Part shown: positions 21,329 through 21,441 of the stretch, piece after piece
Layout of the letters: each line of letters starts with the position of its first letter
How positions within the stretch are numbered: the stretch's first letter is position 1
Assembly (NCBI GenBank): GCA_036397635.1
Contig: DASWIP010000113.1
Coordinates: 1-21,441, forward strand
Reading direction: 5' to 3'
Length of the DNA stretch: 21,441 bases
Origin: DASWIP01 sp036397635
Lineage (GTDB): Bacteria > Actinomycetota > AC-67
Notes under the pieces: model-generated
Databases searched by the model: none
The model's input: only the letters and a program-made list of their open reading frames with translations
What the model was told of the DNA's origin: nothing
Program-made: the position numbers and the translations under genes

Positions 21329-21441
21329 ATGCCTTCCCCTAAGGCTCTACCCCGCAGCCCGGCCGATGCGGCCGCGGCCTCTTCGCCGTCGCCTTCGTCC
21401 CCGTCCCTGGAGGTGCTCGAGACGTTGGAGATCCAGAACGC
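21329..21441 (+). CDS. Start of an unidentified protein, runs off the window
   Basis: An ATG at 21329 has GAGG 7 nt upstream and a promoter-like element at 21275-21303. The frame is open to the window end (37 complete codons). The first 26 residues are rich in Ala, Pro and Ser, probably a disordered tail, then SLEVLETLEIQNA. The last part resembles the first strand of an SMC/RecN-type ATPase (LxxLxIxN), but that is too little to name it. Confidence 0.5.
   Translation, partial: MPSPKALPRSPADAAAASSPSPSSPSLEVLETLEIQN

Noticed and set aside
1..21441. tRNA, rRNA, CRISPR, insertion sequences or phage genes
   Set aside because: No cloverleaf, no repeat-spacer pattern, no transposase or integrase motif was seen on either strand.

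Overview
The window is about 21.4 kb of high-GC DNA, densely coded on both strands. No rRNA, tRNA, CRISPR array, phage gene or transposase was seen. It looks like an actinomycete-type chromosome (Actinomycetota, possibly an uncultivated lineage). The evidence is a MarP-like CvpA/serine protease, a mycothiol-dependent maleylpyruvate isomerase-family protein, a DUF559/AbiEi-type protein, and several genes whose start codons lie 7-9 nt after a -10-like hexamer, as in leaderless transcription. No finer taxonomy can be read from the sequence.

Layout. (1) 1-6111 holds exported proteins around one metabolic gene: a 3'-truncated FG-GAP/VCBS repeat protein (minus), a cupredoxin plus Ig-like protein, an AMP-forming acyl-CoA synthetase, a second small cupredoxin, and a right-handed parallel beta-helix protein. 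A strong hairpin at 6127-6153 ends this block. (2) 6169-10301: an XRE/MmyB-type regulator (minus) diverges from an ACT-domain malic enzyme. An unknown secreted protein and a HpcH/HpaI (CitE-like) CoA-ester lyase follow. (3) 10313-11395: the decayed remnant of a retropepsin-like aspartyl protease, then a solitary AbiEi-type winged helix/DUF559 nuclease-fold protein with a perfect inverted repeat over its start codon. (4) 11542-17245, one strand and tightly packed: acyl-CoA dehydrogenase, maleylpyruvate isomerase-like protein, MaoC-like hydratase, marP, thiI and a PDZ-less membrane-anchored HtrA-like protease. (5) 17258-21166 (minus): cheB, then cheR-PAS, then a PAS histidine kinase, a signalling set without cheA, cheW, cheY or receptors in view. 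A divergent gene starts at 21329 and leaves the window.

How the genes may work together. The acyl-CoA synthetase, CoA-ester lyase, acyl-CoA dehydrogenase, MaoC hydratase and malic enzyme are the step types needed to activate, desaturate, hydrate and cleave a short branched or dicarboxylic acyl-CoA and feed the products to pyruvate or acetyl-CoA. Proximity and similar promoters suggest this; the substrate is not determined. MarP and the HtrA-like protease suggest envelope stress functions. The CheB/CheR/PAS-kinase set looks like a non-canonical sensory module rather than a flagellar chemotaxis operon.

No clearly new defence or mobile system was found. The points most worth checking are the catabolic gene set, the stand-alone DUF559/AbiEi gene with its operator-like repeat, the protease pseudogene, the recurrent TTTGCCG-type promoters, and the Che/kinase module with its simple repeats.
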